Assembly (NCBI GenBank): GCA_937915285.1
Contig: CALDNG010000491.1
Location: 1-6,884 of the forward strand
Origin: an uncultured Desulfomonile sp.
GTDB lineage: Bacteria; Desulfobacterota; Desulfomonilia; Desulfomonilales; Desulfomonilaceae
Direction of reading: 5' to 3'
Length of the DNA stretch: 6,884 nucleotides
Shown here: positions 5,677 to 6,884 of the stretch, in pieces
Layout: the number at the start of each line of letters is the position of its first letter
Position numbering within the stretch: position 1 is the first letter of the stretch
The notes under the pieces: generated by a model
Told to the model about the DNA's origin: nothing
Databases searched by the model: none
What the model saw: the letters and a program-made list of their open reading frames with translations, nothing else
Position numbers and translations under genes: made by a program

Positions 5677-6884
5677 CTAGTTATCACTAGCGGGTAAGGA
5701 AACGCGAAATACAGTCCACTTGCCTTCTTCACTCCTGACACTTAGCTCGCCATTATGGGCAGTTATTATATTATGCACTACAGACAACCCAAGGCCTGTG
5801 CCCATCTCGTGCGTAGTGAAAAACGGAGAAAATATTCTTGGGAGATCCGATTCCCTGATTCCGTGGCCATCGTCCTCAAATTCAACCACCACACTGGAAT
5901 TCTCGCGATTGACTGAGACCTTGAAGTTTCCACCGTCTGTTATGGCTTCAAAAGCATTCATGGTAATGTTGAGAAATGCCTGGTAAAGCAGGTCGGCGTC
6001 CCCGGTAACCACCGGATCGCCACCGCCATTTCCGTAATCAGACCATTTGATTCCTCGTGCCTGAATTTCATGCTCCAGATGGATTTTGACTTTTGAAAGC
6101 ACATTACTAACGTCGACCTTGTTTGCAGCAGGTGACCTGGGTCGTGCAAAATCCAGGAAATCCGTAAGTATCATGCTCAGTCGAGTGGCCTCTTCAACGA
6201 TGATACCAGCCAACTTCTTGATGCGGGTTGGGTCGGGGTTCTCCTTGTTCACCAAGACCTCTCCCGAAGACCGTATGATCCCCAGTGGGTTCCTGATCTC
6301 ATGAGCGATAGTTGCGACCATTTGTCCTATAGATGCCATCTTTTCGGATTGCTGTAGTTGTTCTTCGAGCTTTTTTTGTCTTCCAGCCCTTTCTATCAGC
6401 ATTCTTTCACCTCGCCTGACTATGAGGGTCAGCATGATGAAAAGAAATGCCATCAATCCCGTGGCAACCAACATGATCACGAGAATGGATCTCTGGACTG
6501 CGCTATATTGGTCTGTCACATCCTGGGATATTTCTATGACACCATAAATGGCTCCCAGCATCCAGTAGTTTCCCGTGCCTTCTCGCAAAGGGTAGCAGGT
6601 GTCGGCGAGCCATTTACCATACCATTGTGACTGAGACCTGTTTCCCTGGCGAATCCTTGTCTGGTCTTTCCCGTTCAATGCGTCATCAAGGGAGGCATTC
6701 TCAGGCTCGTACTTTCCGATCAAATCGTAGTCCGTGCTGTAAACGATCTTGCGTGTCTTGTCTATGATTTTGATACGGTCAATCTTAAGACCGTAAGTGA
6801 AGTCTTTTATCAGGGAATCCAGGGCCCCGAACTGGTCCCATTTCCTCAGATCCATCTTGGATCCACGGGCCTTTAATGGAGCAT
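5677..6884 (-). CDS. Membrane sensor histidine kinase, NtrB/ZraS-like (N-terminus cut by window edge)
   Basis: The sensor kinase partner of the adjacent sigma-54 activator. Numbering from M at 6855, an extracytoplasmic sensor segment (1-120) contains KIIDKTRKIVYSTDYDLIG, typical of Cache/PDC-like domains. A transmembrane helix follows (about 123-146), then a short coiled coil (150-172) without a recognisable HAMP or PAS domain. HisKA has phospho-acceptor H185 (HEIRNP). The ATPase domain has the N box (N296, N300), G1 DDGHG (328-332), FSPFFTT (342-348) and G2 GTGLGL (352-357). All catalytic motifs are intact. The frame stays open upstream of ATG 6855 to the window edge with no stop, and only one membrane helix is visible where two are expected, so the true start, with the first helix, most likely lies outside the window. 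The signal sensed is unknown. Confidence 0.96.
   Translation of the reverse strand, partial: APLKARGSKMDLRKWDQFGALDSLIKDFTYGLKIDRIKIIDKTRKIVYSTDYDLIGKYEPENASLDDALNGKDQTRIRQGNRSQSQWYGKWLADTCYPLREGTGNYWMLGAIYGVIEISQDVTDQYSAVQRSILVIMLVATGLMAFLFIMLTLIVRRGERMLIERAGRQKKLEEQLQQSEKMASIGQMVATIAHEIRNPLGIIRSSGEVLVNKENPDPTRIKKLAGIIVEEATRLSMILTDFLDFARPRSPAANKVDVSNVLSKVKIHLEHEIQARGIKWSDYGNGGGDPVVTGDADLLYQAFLNITMNAFEAITDGGNFKVSVNRENSSVVVEFEDDGHGIRESDLPRIFSPFFTTHEMGTGLGLSVVHNIITAHNGELSVRSEEGKWTVFRVSLPASDN

Overview
The window reads as an ordinary chromosomal stretch of a Gram-negative bacterium. G+C looks moderate (roughly half). The gene families point to a Desulfobacterota/deltaproteobacterial-type genome: an NtrC-type sigma-54 activator paired with a single-membrane-helix kinase, and a periplasmic DUF3108 protein next to an L,D-transpeptidase. 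That assignment is inference from gene style and was not tested. Every gene I can support lies on the minus strand, so transcription runs from high to low coordinates.

Region 1 (6884 down to 4283) is a two-component system. The histidine kinase is cut by the right window edge and lacks its N-terminus. After 29 bp comes an NtrC-family response regulator with receiver, AAA+ sigma-54-interaction and Fis-type DNA-binding domains. The pair is almost certainly one operon. Its signal and targets cannot be read from this window.

Region 2 (4282 to 3893) is a 390-bp AT-rich intergenic stretch without a convincing gene. It carries a good sigma-70-type promoter (TTGACA, 17 bp, TATACA) for the leftward unit. 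Directly upstream of the -35 element is a tandem pair of 10-bp repeats that looks like an activator or repressor site. Two small dyads lie further upstream.

Region 3 (3892 to 1) is a leftward run of four genes: a secreted L,D-transpeptidase (YkuD domain) with a Tyr/Gln/Asn-rich linker, a small lipoprotein-like protein with a GTG start, a periplasmic DUF3108 protein, and a class II CCA-adding enzyme/poly(A) polymerase with an HD domain. The last gene runs off the left edge. The first three act in the envelope (peptidoglycan remodelling plus two periplasmic or membrane-anchored partners of unknown role). The fourth is a cytoplasmic tRNA 3'-end enzyme, probably carried along by position.

I see no mobile element, CRISPR array, RNA gene or clear intrinsic terminator. 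Nothing here forms a clearly new system. The items most worth a second look are the L,D-transpeptidase active-site variant (HGCLG in place of HGCxR/N), its promoter with tandem repeats, and the uncharacterised envelope gene cluster.
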